Shown: positions 7,151 through 15,559, counted from the stretch's first letter. The stretch: 42,829 nucleotides of DNA from Paracoccaceae bacterium (GCA_024636555.1 JAGXGW010000031.1:1-42829), one strand, 5' to 3'. Translations and numbers: made by a program. Notes: generated from the letters alone by a model not told the origin.

Positions 7151-8572
7151 CTAGGCGGTCAGCCGCGCTGCTGTCGCCAGATCTGCCGCAAACAGCGCGG
7201 TGGCCTCTGCTTTTGCCTGCGCGTCGGTCAGGCGCAGCAGGTAGGACGGATGCAGCGTGATCAGCACAGGCTGGCCCGCTGCGGTCTGCGTGACCTGACC
7301 GCGCCGCGCCATGATGGCGGTGCCGTCGCCTGTCAGCGCCTCGGCGGCTGTCGCGCCCATGGCGAGGATCAGTTTCGGTTTCACCAGCGCCACCTCTGCC
7401 TCCAGCCACCAGCGGCAATGCGTGATCTCCGTCGTATCGGGGCGCTGGTGGATGCGCCGCTTGCCACGCGGGACGAATTTGAAATGTTTGACCGCATTGG
7501 TCACATAGGCTTGCCGCCTGTCCAACCCGACGGTGCCTGCGACCTGATCGAACAGTTGTCCCGCCGGGCCGACGAAGGGCCTGCCCGTCAGATCCTCGCG
7601 GTCGCCGGGCTGCTCGCCCACAATCATCAGGGCGGCATCTGTCGGCCCCTCTCCGGGCACGGCTTGGGTCGCGTTCTTGTAGAGCGGACAGCGGGTACAG
7701 GCGGCGATGGCAGCGGGCAGTTCCTGCTGCGGGCCGTCCCATGCGGAGGCATATGTCGCCAGTTGCGCCTGTACGCTGGCCATGCGGGCGGGCGGCAGCG
7801 ATGGGGCGGCCTCGGCCATTGCGCGGGCGCGGGCAGGGGCCTCGGCGATCAGGTCACGGATGGAGGCAGCCTCGGGCATGTTCTTCCAGTATTTCTTGGG
7901 CATCTCCGATTGCATCGCCTTCACCTTCAGCCGCGCCGGATTGAAGATGTTGCGGAAATAGGTGATCCAGAGTTGCTCGCTCGCATCCTCCGGCAGGTCG
8001 GGCTTGGCCTGTCCGTCCTGAAAACTCAGGGTGCCATCCTCGAACACGGCGGTGACATCGGGGGTGACGATCCGCCAGTCCATATCGCTGAAGCGGCGCA
8101 CGAAAAAATCCGCTGTCGGCTCCACAGTGTGATGCGTCGGCTCGAACCATGCGGCGAAAGAGCGGCGCGGGGCATCCGGCGCGCCGATCTCGCGGAAGCG
8201 GACGAAAGCCTTCATCTTGTGCTGGCAGCGACGGACGTCTTTCTCCATCTGGCGCAGGCGCGACAGCTCTGCATCGCCCCTGTCGGTCATCAGGTATGGC
8301 GCGTCCTTCAGCCGCCACAGAAACGCATAAAGGCGGGCGAAACGCTCCGGATCGTTGTGCCATACCACGGTTTGCGCCATGCTGACGAAACTGCGCGGCA
8401 CGGCGGGCACGGCGCGGGCGGCGGGGGCTGCGGAGGTGGCGAACAGATCAGGCGCGGCGGCGCTGTCACCCCAGATGATCTGCTCCGGCGGGACACCTGC
8501 GGCCAGATATTGCCGCGCCGCATCGCGCCATGCTGTCGCCGCACCGATGGCGGGAATAACCGCCCGCTGCAT
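7151..8572 (-). CDS. DUF4130-UdgX fusion, uracil-DNA cross-linking repair protein
   Basis: A 473-residue two-domain protein. The N-terminal 240 residues match the DUF4130 (TIGR03915) family found beside TIGR03916 radical SAM proteins. The C-terminal 200 residues are a UdgX-type uracil-DNA glycosylase. The evidence is CTRCPLYKNATQAVPGEG, the motif VGEQPGDREDLTGRPFVGPAG, and the diagnostic R-loop KRRIHQRPDTTEITH, whose histidine forms the covalent bond to the abasic sugar in mycobacterial UdgX. The HPS motif (TLHPSYLLR) is near the end. The ATG at 8572 overlaps the stop of the upstream radical SAM gene by one base. Both genes probably respond to DNA damage through the LexA box at 9810-9824. Confidence 0.9.
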   Translation of the reverse strand: MQRAVIPAIGAATAWRDAARQYLAAGVPPEQIIWGDSAAAPDLFATSAAPAARAVPAVPRSFVSMAQTVVWHNDPERFARLYAFLWRLKDAPYLMTDRGDAELSRLRQMEKDVRRCQHKMKAFVRFREIGAPDAPRRSFAAWFEPTHHTVEPTADFFVRRFSDMDWRIVTPDVTAVFEDGTLSFQDGQAKPDLPEDASEQLWITYFRNIFNPARLKVKAMQSEMPKKYWKNMPEAASIRDLIAEAPARARAMAEAAPSLPPARMASVQAQLATYASAWDGPQQELPAAIAACTRCPLYKNATQAVPGEGPTDAALMIVGEQPGDREDLTGRPFVGPAGQLFDQVAGTVGLDRRQAYVTNAVKHFKFVPRGKRRIHQRPDTTEITHCRWWLEAEVALVKPKLILAMGATAAEALTGDGTAIMARRGQVTQTAAGQPVLITLHPSYLLRLTDAQAKAEATALFAADLATAARLTA

Positions 8573-9807
8573 CAGAACAGCGAAAGCTGCAGCGGGGGCG
8601 GTGTGAACCTTGCGCGCAGATCGACCGTATCCGTCAGCCCGCCGGGAGACCAGCCGCCCGCCGTGACGAACGCCTTGGCCTTTTTCATCGAGGCCCCCAT
8701 CCGCAGCAGATCCTCGTAGCGCAAGGAGCGGTGGCGGCGGGTGGTCAGAATGCGATTCACGGTCTTGACGCCGAAACCCGGCACGCGCAGCAACATCTCG
8801 CGGCTGGCGCGGTTCACGTCGAGCGGGAACACCGCGCGGTGGACCAGTGCCCATGCGAGTTTGGGATCGACTTCGAGATCAAGGTTGCCATCGGTGGTGA
8901 CAGAAGTGATCTCGTCCAGCTTGAAGTCATAGAACCGCAACAGCCAGTCGGCTTGATACAGGCGATGTTCCCGCAGCAGGGGTGGTTTGACGAGAGGCAG
9001 TTTCGACGAGGAATCCGGGATCGGCGAGAAGGCGGAGTAATACACCCGCTTCAGCTTGTAGCTGGAATAGAGCCGCGTGGATTGCCCCAGCACGGCAGCG
9101 TCATTCGATCCATCCGCCCCGATGATCATTTGGGTCGACTGGCCCGCAGGCGCGAAGCGGGGCGGGCGTTTGCCGCTGAAGGATGTCTCCTTGCTGGCCT
9201 CCTGCCGCAGGCGCACATCGGCCATCGCCTTGCGGATCTGGGCGGGCTTCTTCTCGGGCGCGTATTGCTCCACCGCCGCATCCGTGGGCAGTTCGACATT
9301 GATCGACAGCCTGTCTGCCAACAATCCCGCCTCGGCGATCAGTTCGGGCGCAGCATCGGGAATGGTCTTGAGGTGGATATAGCCGCGAAAATTCTCCTCG
9401 TGCCGCAGTTTGCGGGCGATCTGCACCATGTCCGACATCGTGGCATCGGGCGAGCGGATCACGCCGGAGGACAAAAACAGACCCTCGATATAATTGCGGC
9501 GGTAGAATTCGATGGTGAGCTTGACCACCTCGTCCACGCTGAACCTTGCGCGCGTCACGTTGGAGGACACGCGGTTGATGCAATAGCTGCAATCGTAAAT
9601 GCAAAAATTGGTCATCAGAATCTTGAGAAGGCTAATGCAGCGCCCGTCCGGAGTATAGGCATGACAGATGCCGCTGCCCTCGTTCGAGCCAAGGCTTTTG
9701 CCACCCCGCGAATCGCGTTTTGTCGATCCGGACGAGGCGCATGAGGCGTCATATTTCGCCGCATCGCTGAGAATCGCCAGTTTCTGCTCCAGAGTTTGCT
9801 TTGCCAT
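8572..9807 (-). CDS. Putative DNA modification/repair radical SAM protein (TIGR03916)
   Basis: A 411-residue radical SAM enzyme. The 4Fe-4S motif CIYDCSYC (CxxxCxxC) lies about 75 residues from the N-terminus and follows a serine/glycine-rich region. The C-terminus has a helix-hairpin-helix DNA-binding motif (LLRVPGFGVKTVNRIL). This combination is the TIGR03916 family, a suspected DNA repair or modification enzyme whose substrate is unknown. The start at ATG 9807 has AGGGAACAG immediately upstream; the in-frame ATG at 9831 is too close to its only purine run. It is the first gene of an operon with the DUF4130-UdgX fusion. A LexA-type box overlaps the ribosome site, predicting SOS control. Confidence 0.88.
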   Translation of the reverse strand: MAKQTLEQKLAILSDAAKYDASCASSGSTKRDSRGGKSLGSNEGSGICHAYTPDGRCISLLKILMTNFCIYDCSYCINRVSSNVTRARFSVDEVVKLTIEFYRRNYIEGLFLSSGVIRSPDATMSDMVQIARKLRHEENFRGYIHLKTIPDAAPELIAEAGLLADRLSINVELPTDAAVEQYAPEKKPAQIRKAMADVRLRQEASKETSFSGKRPPRFAPAGQSTQMIIGADGSNDAAVLGQSTRLYSSYKLKRVYYSAFSPIPDSSSKLPLVKPPLLREHRLYQADWLLRFYDFKLDEITSVTTDGNLDLEVDPKLAWALVHRAVFPLDVNRASREMLLRVPGFGVKTVNRILTTRRHRSLRYEDLLRMGASMKKAKAFVTAGGWSPGGLTDTVDLRARFTPPPLQLSLF

Positions 9808-9809
9808 CT

Positions 9810-9824
9810 GTTCCCTATATGTTC
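9810..9824 (-). promoter_or_regulatory. LexA (SOS) box, GTTC-N7-GTTC
   Basis: On the plus strand GTTC (9810-9813), seven bases, GTTC (9821-9824). Read toward the gene it is GAAC-N7-GAAC. This is the alphaproteobacterial LexA site. It ends 3 bp from the radical SAM start codon, so binding would block transcription across the ribosome site. Confidence 0.7.
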
Positions 9825-10047
9825 TTTTCATTCCTATGTCATTAACCTAGTTTAAAATTTTTGGGCGACCCGCGTTTGTCATGTGGCGGAAATGTGCAAA
9901 TTGATGCGCCAGTTGACAGTTTAGGCCTTCGATTGGATTTGATATCGAACTGAAACTTGCCAATATGGTGCCGCCAGCGTGAGGGAGCGTCCGGTCCCCG
10001 GGATACGTCAGCGCTGAGCGCATCCGGGCCGTTTGTGGGGGGAACTC

Positions 10048-11601
10048 ATGACTGTTTTAGGTGAGATCGAGGGCACGATCCTTACACTCGAAGCAGAGTG
10101 GGGGATGGGAACATATGAGTGGCAGGCCGAGGGGGATTGCCTGAGTTGTTCGGAAGAACTGCTGCGCCTGTACGGTCTGGATCACGGGCCGCAGTCGTTC
10201 CGCGACATCAGGGCGCTTGTCCATCCCGATGATCGCTGCCGGACCGAAACCGACACGATACGCTTGCTGAAATCCGACGCAAGGCGTTACAGCCGCAGCT
10301 ATCGCATCATACGCCCTGACGGGACGATCCGCACCATACTGGACCGTGGCATGATTGTGCGCGATCCTGCGGGCCTTCCAAGGATGATCCGTGGGATCAG
10401 TATCGATATCACGGGCGAGGCGGGATTTGACATCGCGCCGCTTACAGGGCCGGGATTGATCATGCGAGGCGCTGTGGCGGACGACGGTTCAGCCACGGAC
10501 CACCGCCCACCGGAACAGGCAGAGGGCCGTGCCAGCGCGGGCACGGCCACAATGGATCTGTCCGGCCAAGATGCACCGCAAGCGCACGGATCAGGGATGC
10601 AGGAGACCGCCGAGATACGGCTGCGCGCCAGCGAACTGCGCTATCGCACCTTGTTCGATGCCATAGACGAGGGGTTTTGCGTGATCGACGTGCGTTTTGA
10701 TGCGCCGGATGGGCGCATTGATTACCGTGTGATCGAGGCAAACCCGGCTTTCTACAAGAAGACGGGCTTTGAGCCGTGCATCCTGGGGCGCTGGATGCGC
10801 GAACTTGCGCCCGATCTCGAAGAGCATTGGTATGAGATTTACGGGCGTGTCGCGCAAACAGGCGAGTCGGTGCGCTTCGAGGAGAATTCCAAGGCATTGG
10901 GGCGCTGGTTCGATGTCTATGCGTTCCGGCTGGACAACGCGCCCAGCCAGCGGGTCGCGGTGCTGTTCAACGATGTGTCAGCGCGCAAGCGACAGGAACA
11001 CCATACCGAAATGGTGATGCGCGAACTCAATCACCGTTCCAAGAACCTGCTCGCGCTTGTCGAGGCCGTTGCCCGCCAGACAGCCTCGTCGCATGTAGCC
11101 GACTTTCTGCCCTGTTTCGGTGAGCGGGTCCGCGCGCTGGCAGCTTCGCACGACCTGTTGTTCCAGCATGCTTGGCAGGCTGTGCCGCTCGACGAGCTGA
11201 TCCGCTCGCAACTGGCGCATTTTTCCGACCTTGTCGGCACGCGCATCGCCTTTTCAGGGCCTACCCTGATGGTCACCGCGGATGCGGCGCAGGCGTTGGG
11301 GATGGCGTTTCATGAACTGGCAACCAATGCCGCCAAATACGGCGCTTTGTCGAATGACACGGGCCGCATTCTGATCGCGTGGGATGTCCGGCGCGCAGAT
11401 GCCACAGAGCGTTTCAGCCTGAGATGGGCAGAGCAGGACGGCCCCGTCGTGACAGAGCCGGCGCTTTGCGGATTTGGCTCCAAGGTCACAACAGAGATGG
11501 TGCGGTCAAGCACGGGCGGAACTGTGACGGTAGATTACAAGGACACCGGCCTGATCTGGCACCTTGATTGCGATGCTACGGCTGTTTTGCGCGCGGGATA
11601 G
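10048..11601 (+). CDS. PAS-containing HWE-family sensor histidine kinase
   Basis: A 517-residue soluble kinase with no membrane helices. Residues about 15-125 are a PAS domain ending in a PAC-like segment (RIIRPDGTIRTILDRG). A low-complexity linker with Ala/Gly follows, then a second PAS (RYRTLFDAIDEGFCVIDV to RVAVLFNDVSARK). The catalytic part is of the HWE/HisKA_2 class: phosphoacceptor block MRELNHRSKNLLALVEAVARQ, then HELATNAAKYGAL and LRWAEQDGP. The ATG at 10048 follows GGGGGGAA; an upstream GTG in frame is not needed. HWE kinases in alphaproteobacteria often sense light or stress and feed single-domain regulators or PhyR. No cognate regulator is adjacent on this strand, but a REC gene lies convergently 57 bp away. 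Confidence 0.9.
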   Translation: MTVLGEIEGTILTLEAEWGMGTYEWQAEGDCLSCSEELLRLYGLDHGPQSFRDIRALVHPDDRCRTETDTIRLLKSDARRYSRSYRIIRPDGTIRTILDRGMIVRDPAGLPRMIRGISIDITGEAGFDIAPLTGPGLIMRGAVADDGSATDHRPPEQAEGRASAGTATMDLSGQDAPQAHGSGMQETAEIRLRASELRYRTLFDAIDEGFCVIDVRFDAPDGRIDYRVIEANPAFYKKTGFEPCILGRWMRELAPDLEEHWYEIYGRVAQTGESVRFEENSKALGRWFDVYAFRLDNAPSQRVAVLFNDVSARKRQEHHTEMVMRELNHRSKNLLALVEAVARQTASSHVADFLPCFGERVRALAASHDLLFQHAWQAVPLDELIRSQLAHFSDLVGTRIAFSGPTLMVTADAAQALGMAFHELATNAAKYGALSNDTGRILIAWDVRRADATERFSLRWAEQDGPVVTEPALCGFGSKVTTEMVRSSTGGTVTVDYKDTGLIWHLDCDATAVLRAG

Positions 11602-11657
11602 GCGGACATGCCCAAGTTCGTGAGACTGTCCGGCCCAAACAGGGCGCGTCGGCGGCG

Positions 11658-12044
11658 TTATTTTGCCATCGCCTCGCGCAGCGCTTCCAGCAGGCGGTGC
11701 TCGAGGATCGGTTTGCCCACATTGGTGGCCTGCGCCAGAACATCGCTCCCGTCGATGTCCTTGAACGAATAGGCCGAGGCAAGCACGAAGGGAATTGCAA
11801 GCTCGTTGAGCCGCAACGCCACAGGCGTTACGGAAACGCCGCGCAGATTGCCGTCAAGCACGGCAATATCGGGGCTGGTTGTTTCCAGAAACTGCAACGC
11901 GCCCGCAACAGAGGCGGCGGTCCCTATCACCGTAAGACCGTTGTCTTCCAGCATCGCCTCGATATCCATGGCGATCAGGAATTCATCTTCGACAATCATT
12001 ACAGAAAAATTGTGCTCAGTACCGGGACTGGCCGCGTCTTCCAT
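11658..12044 (-). CDS. Single-domain response regulator (REC)
   Basis: A 128-residue protein consisting only of a receiver domain. The acidic pocket is IVEDE (residues 18-21), the phosphoacceptor is Asp64 in AVLDGNLRG, the switch residue is Ser in VLASAYS, and the conserved lysine is in GKPI. There is no output domain. It lies 16 bp downstream of an HWE kinase gene on the same strand, which makes that kinase the likely phosphodonor. Two ATGs are in tandem (12047 and 12044); the second has better spacing to GGAG. Its role is probably as a phosphate shuttle or sink, as for other HWE-linked single-domain regulators; the downstream partner is not evident here. Confidence 0.9.
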   Translation of the reverse strand: MEDAASPGTEHNFSVMIVEDEFLIAMDIEAMLEDNGLTVIGTAASVAGALQFLETTSPDIAVLDGNLRGVSVTPVALRLNELAIPFVLASAYSFKDIDGSDVLAQATNVGKPILEHRLLEALREAMAK

Positions 12045-12060
12045 CATCTCTCCTCGCGCG

Positions 12061-13059
12061 TCACCGCTTTGCGAAAGTTAGCATCACGGACAAACCCTCT
12101 GTCCCGTAAGTTAGTTCCACCGAGCCACCAAGATCACACTTTGCCGCGAATTGCATCATGCGTATTCCGAACCCGGTCTCGTCCGGTTTGACCGCTTCTG
12201 GCCCTCCGCGTTCTGTCCAGCGCAGCACGATCTGCGGGCCGGTCTTTGTCTCTGCAGCCTCTGTCTCCCACCACTCTATGGTGACCTCTCCATCCGGCAC
12301 AGATAGCGCGCCGTGTTTCACAGCATTGGCGGCAAGTTCGTGCAGGATCATACCTGCAGGCACGGTCTGTTGGATAGACAATTCCGTCTGCGGACCGTCA
12401 TTGACGATTATCGCCGCATTCCGGTTGCGGAAGGGTTCCAGTACCGCGAGCAGCAGCTTGGACAGATCCGCCGTGCCGTTTCTGTTCGAGATGTCGATCG
12501 AGCGTGCAAGCGTGTCGAACCGGCTGAGAAAGGCCGTACGATAATCCTCGGCGCTGCGCCCTTCGACGTGGGTCTGCCGTGCAATGGCGCGCGTCACGGC
12601 GAGCAGGTTTTTGACCCTGTGGTGCAACTCCCCGATCAGGATCTCGTTTTTCTCGCTGGCGCGCTTTTTCTCGGTCGCGTCCACGATGGTCATCAGCAAG
12701 ACCCGCCGCCCCAGCGTGGGATGGTCGAGACGCTGGGCGCTGACCAGCATCGTGCGATGCCCGATGACCGGAAAGGTGCCCGTCACTTCGTAATCCACGA
12801 CCGAAGCGCTGCGCGGCAGCACCTGTTCAAGAAGAACCGCCAGTTCCTTGATCTTCCACTGTCCCTGACCAAGCTCGGTGAACGGAACATTTATGGTGGC
12901 ATCGGGGCTCGTGTCGAATGTCCGGTAGAACGCAGGATTGGCGCCGATTACCGTAAGGCTTGAATCGAGCACAAGAAGCGGGTCGCGGACCGTATCCATC
13001 ACCCCTTGCGCCTGTGCGTGCGCGCCCCGCAGCAAAAGGTATAGATCATCGAGGTCCAA
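12061..13059 (-). CDS. PAS-HWE sensor histidine kinase paired with the REC gene
   Basis: A 332-residue soluble kinase. An N-terminal PAS domain runs from about VMDTVRDPLLVLDSSLTVIG to VLLMTIVDATEKK. The HisKA_2/HWE dimerisation block is GELHHRVKNLLAVTRAIARQ. The ATPase part has LHELAANAVKHGAL and RWTERGGPEAV, with FGIRMMQF near the end, typical of the HWE class. I placed the start at the TTG at 13059 because GGAGG lies five bases upstream; the frame is open farther upstream to another TTG (13116), but without a ribosome site. The next gene (REC, 11658-12044) follows after 16 bp, so the two form a two-component operon. Confidence 0.87.
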   Translation of the reverse strand: MDLDDLYLLLRGAHAQAQGVMDTVRDPLLVLDSSLTVIGANPAFYRTFDTSPDATINVPFTELGQGQWKIKELAVLLEQVLPRSASVVDYEVTGTFPVIGHRTMLVSAQRLDHPTLGRRVLLMTIVDATEKKRASEKNEILIGELHHRVKNLLAVTRAIARQTHVEGRSAEDYRTAFLSRFDTLARSIDISNRNGTADLSKLLLAVLEPFRNRNAAIIVNDGPQTELSIQQTVPAGMILHELAANAVKHGALSVPDGEVTIEWWETEAAETKTGPQIVLRWTERGGPEAVKPDETGFGIRMMQFAAKCDLGGSVELTYGTEGLSVMLTFAKR

Positions 13060-13266
13060 ATGTGCCTCCAACGCCGCTGACCGCGGACAAGGTATGCGGG
13101 CCACCCGAAAAGGCAAGTTTTGGTGCCGTCCGTTTTTGAAAAGAACGTCGTGTTACCCTTATAAGGCGATTATTGGCTAGGCGTTCATTGTTCCTGGCCT
13201 CCCTTGCGCAATCTCGTTCCGACCGGACCGGGAATGGCTGCGCGCCCGATTGTTGAAACGGGGCGG

Positions 13267-13291
13267 GGAACAATTCACAACACTGTGCGTT
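13267..13291 (+). promoter_or_regulatory. EcfG general-stress promoter, consensus match
   Basis: GGAAC (13267-13271), 16 nt, then CGTT (13288-13291): an exact match to the alphaproteobacterial EcfG consensus. Transcription would begin around 13298, about 75 bp before the 24-residue peptide gene. This suggests the following small membrane genes are in the general stress regulon. Confidence 0.7.
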
Positions 13292-13371
13292 GTGATCCCG
13301 TGTTTAATGCGAGGGCCACAGCTCGTGACCTTTGCATTGCAACAATAGCCTGGAACAAAGGGAGTTCTCAC

Positions 13372-13446
13372 ATGCACAGCATCATCTATATCGTCGGCCT
13401 CATTGTCGTAGTTCTGGCCATCCTGTCCTTCATCGGCCTCGCATGA
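13372..13446 (+). CDS. 24-residue hydrophobic membrane peptide
   Basis: A very short gene encoding MHSIIYIVGLIVVVLAIL plus six more residues (24 in total), a single membrane helix with almost no flanking charge. It is supported by a strong ribosome site (AAAGGGAG eight bases before the ATG), the fit of the whole peptide to one helix, and the consensus EcfG-type promoter 80-105 bp upstream. Such peptides are typically too short for automatic gene callers. It precedes the four-helix membrane protein gene by 49 bp; a short GC stem followed by GTTTTT (13450-13466) lies in between and may attenuate readthrough. Function unknown; a stress-induced membrane-modulating peptide is a plausible inference. 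Confidence 0.7.
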   Translation: MHSIIYIVGLIVVVLAILSFIGLA

Positions 13447-13495
13447 TGCGCGATGTCGCGGTTTTTCAATTATCTTTGCACGATGGGACATCTTC

Positions 13496-14356
13496 ATGAT
13501 TACGCCAACTCCAAGATCACCCGTGGTTGACGCCTCCCGCCCCGATGCAGCCTATGTCGACTGGGCAGCCATTCTGGCAGGGGCGGTCGTTGCCTATGCG
13601 CTGCTGCTGGTGCTGACCACTTTCGGCGCAGGGCTGGGCCTTTCCATGGTTTCGCCGGAAGCGGGCGACGGTGTATCGCTGCGCTGGGTGATGATCGCCG
13701 GCGGCATATGGGTCGTCTGGACGACAATCACCAGCTTCGCAGCGGGCGGCTATCTGGCCGGACGCATGCGGCGCACGGTCGGTGATGCCCCCGGCGACGA
13801 GATCGAAACCCGCGATGGCAGCAATGGTCTTGTTGTCTGGGCGATCGGTGCCGTTTTTGCGATGATCATGGGCTTCAGCGGCGCTGCCGGCGTCGTGGGC
13901 TCCGTTGCATCGGGCCTCGGCGCGGCCACCTCAACCGTGGCAGAGACGATGGAAGGCCCGATTGATTATGCCGCCCGCATGGCCCTGAGATCGGATACCG
14001 GCGATGTCGTCGCCGATACTGCGGCGCGCGATGAAATCGCATCCGTGCTGACTCGCAGTCTGCAGCAAGGCGAGATCGTTGAAGAAGACCGCGCCTATAT
14101 CGCATCCATCGTCGCGGCCAACACCGAGATGGATCAAGCCGCCGCACGCGCTCAGGTCGACAACACCATCGCCGAGGCAGAACAGACATGGCAGGAGACT
14201 CTGGACCTTGTCGATCAGGCACGTATCGCCAGCGTCATTACAGCCTTCGTCATCGCAGCCACCCTGCTTGCAAGCGCGGCTGCCGCCTATTTCGCAGCCG
14301 CAACAGGCGGACAACACCGTGACCAGAGCCTCGGCTTTCGGACCTTCGGTCGCTGA
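13496..14356 (+). CDS. Four-helix membrane protein of unknown function
   Basis: A 286-residue integral membrane protein. Hydrophobic segments lie at about residues 22-48, 62-85, 110-140 and 245-272. Between helices 3 and 4 is a ~100-residue soluble domain with alternating Ala/Glu/Asp and the pattern of a helical hairpin (DEIASVLTRSLQQGEIVEED, then IASIVAANTEMDQAAARAQV). Small glycine zippers (AGAVVAYALLLVLTTFGAGLG) occur in the first helix. I do not recognise a named function. It is flanked by two 23-24 residue hydrophobic peptide genes on the same strand, and the set lies behind an EcfG-type promoter, so an envelope stress role is likely. The ribosome site before ATG 13496 is moderate (GGGA). 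Confidence 0.75.
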   Translation: MITPTPRSPVVDASRPDAAYVDWAAILAGAVVAYALLLVLTTFGAGLGLSMVSPEAGDGVSLRWVMIAGGIWVVWTTITSFAAGGYLAGRMRRTVGDAPGDEIETRDGSNGLVVWAIGAVFAMIMGFSGAAGVVGSVASGLGAATSTVAETMEGPIDYAARMALRSDTGDVVADTAARDEIASVLTRSLQQGEIVEEDRAYIASIVAANTEMDQAAARAQVDNTIAEAEQTWQETLDLVDQARIASVITAFVIAATLLASAAAAYFAAATGGQHRDQSLGFRTFGR

Positions 14357-14386
14357 TCCGGATTCTCTCTTGAAAGGAGATTTCTT

Positions 14387-14458
14387 ATGCCGGCACTTAT
14401 CGCTTGGCTGCTCGGAGCGCCGCTCCTTGTCATCATCATCATCGCCTTGTTGATGTAA
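14387..14458 (+). CDS. 23-residue hydrophobic membrane peptide
   Basis: A 23-residue peptide beginning MPALIAWLLGAPLLV and ending in a run of Ile, Ala and Leu. It would form one membrane helix. AAAGGAG stands six bases before the ATG, an excellent ribosome site. It begins 30 bp after the four-helix membrane protein and ends 7 bp before a long inverted repeat that may end the transcript. Together with the 24-residue peptide upstream it frames the membrane protein gene. The function is unknown, but the strong ribosome site and sensible length argue against a chance ORF. Confidence 0.65.
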   Translation: MPALIAWLLGAPLLVIIIIALLM

Positions 14459-14465
14459 CACGGCG

Positions 14466-14521
14466 CATCACGCCACAGTTGTCACCGTATTCGCCAGAGT
14501 ACAGGACAACGTGGCGTGATG
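14466..14521. repeat. Long inverted repeat (17-bp arms) after the peptide gene
   Basis: Left arm 14466-14483 (CATCACGCCAC, one unpaired A, GTTGTC) pairs with right arm 14505-14521 (GACAAC, GTGGCGTGATG); the loop is 21 nt. All 17 base pairs are perfect apart from the single-base bulge. No T run follows. It may act as an RNA-stabilising terminator hairpin, a cruciform, or a protein-binding palindrome. Confidence 0.7.
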
Positions 14522-14818
14522 TCCCCGAATCTATGAATAACCACGATTTATATTTCAAAATAATAACGCAAAAGTTGTGTTCCATACGGCTGATTCCATA
14601 CGCGTTCGCTGCAAGTGCCTGCGGCATCACCGCGGGATTGCAGCTATATCCGCCCAATTAAGGCGAAATTTAGCGCAACTTCGCCCGCTTTTCCCCTCTC
14701 GAACCGAAAAAAACCCACTCTGGCCCGATCTTTGACAAGGTCTTGCTCAAGAGTGAAACCTCTGGATCGTCCGTAAGGCCGGTGATCTACGATAACAGGG
14801 GCAGTAGGGGAATAGAGC
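14522..14818. other. AT-richer intergenic region before the BTLCP gene
   Basis: The stretch from 14535 to 14600 is clearly AT-richer than its surroundings. It is bounded by the inverted repeat on the left and the protease gene on the right. No convincing gene, promoter consensus or RNA was seen; the short open frames across it lack ribosome sites. Confidence 0.5.
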
Positions 14819-15538
14819 ATGTTTGATAGGTCCATCCGGCTTGTGCAGACTTCGGGCAGCCTGCGAAAAGCAGTTTCCTCTGCATCTCTTGCTTTGACCG
14901 CCATGATTGTCATTTGGGGCGCGGCTCCGGCATCTGCGGGGCAGGACGCCTTTCTGAAGGCGCGGATGACTGTCTCTGCTCCGGCAGGGGCGGCGGGGCT
15001 GTGCGGGCGCTACCCATGGGCCTGCAAGACAACGCAGGCGGCTGCGATGCGTGTGTCCGACAGCCAGCTTACCTATGCGGTCCAACTCAATCGCCAGATC
15101 AACGGCTCTGTCAGATCGGTCTCGGATCAGGCACAATACGGGGTCGTGGAGCATTGGGCATTGCCGACAGCGCGCGGCGGTGATTGCGAGGACTTTGCGC
15201 TGCTGAAAAAGAAACGCCTGATCGAGGCAGGGCTGAACCCCCAGATGCTTTTGGTCGCGACGGTTCTGGACCGGCAACGCAACGCCCATGCCGTTCTGGT
15301 GTTGCGCACCGCGCATGGGGATCTGGTGCTCGACAACCTGCGCGACGACGTGCTGCACTGGCGTCAGACCGGATACACGTTCCTGCGGATGCAGGACCCG
15401 GCCAATCCCGGACGCTGGACAGCCGTGATCGACGGCGGCATCCTGCGCAATGACAATGCTGTCTCGTCTCCGCGTGTGGAGGCGGCGGTAAGCAGGCCTT
15501 CTTCGGTCCGGGTGGCAAAAATCGCATTCTCGCGCTGA
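14819..15538 (+). CDS. Periplasmic transglutaminase-like cysteine protease (BTLCP)
   Basis: A 239-residue exported protein of the bacterial transglutaminase-like cysteine proteinase family (BTLCP, DUF920; LapG is a member). A signal peptide ends near AAPASAG (about residue 40). The catalytic triad is visible: Cys123 in RGGDCEDFALLKK, His157 in RNAHAVLVLRT and Asp172 in GDLVLDNLRDD. In other bacteria LapG cleaves a giant adhesin under control of LapD, but no LapD, LapB or adhesin gene lies nearby, so the substrate here is unknown. AGGGG is found before the ATG at moderate spacing. It converges with a small secreted protein gene 21 bp downstream. Confidence 0.87.
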   Translation: MFDRSIRLVQTSGSLRKAVSSASLALTAMIVIWGAAPASAGQDAFLKARMTVSAPAGAAGLCGRYPWACKTTQAAAMRVSDSQLTYAVQLNRQINGSVRSVSDQAQYGVVEHWALPTARGGDCEDFALLKKKRLIEAGLNPQMLLVATVLDRQRNAHAVLVLRTAHGDLVLDNLRDDVLHWRQTGYTFLRMQDPANPGRWTAVIDGGILRNDNAVSSPRVEAAVSRPSSVRVAKIAFSR

Positions 15539-15559
15539 ACCGGGCCCTCTTTCACGGTT

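Noticed and set aside
9841..9855. TTAA-N6-TTAA between the radical SAM gene and the HWE kinase, as a CtrA box
   Set aside because: The spacing is six instead of seven bases, so it does not fit the CtrA consensus.
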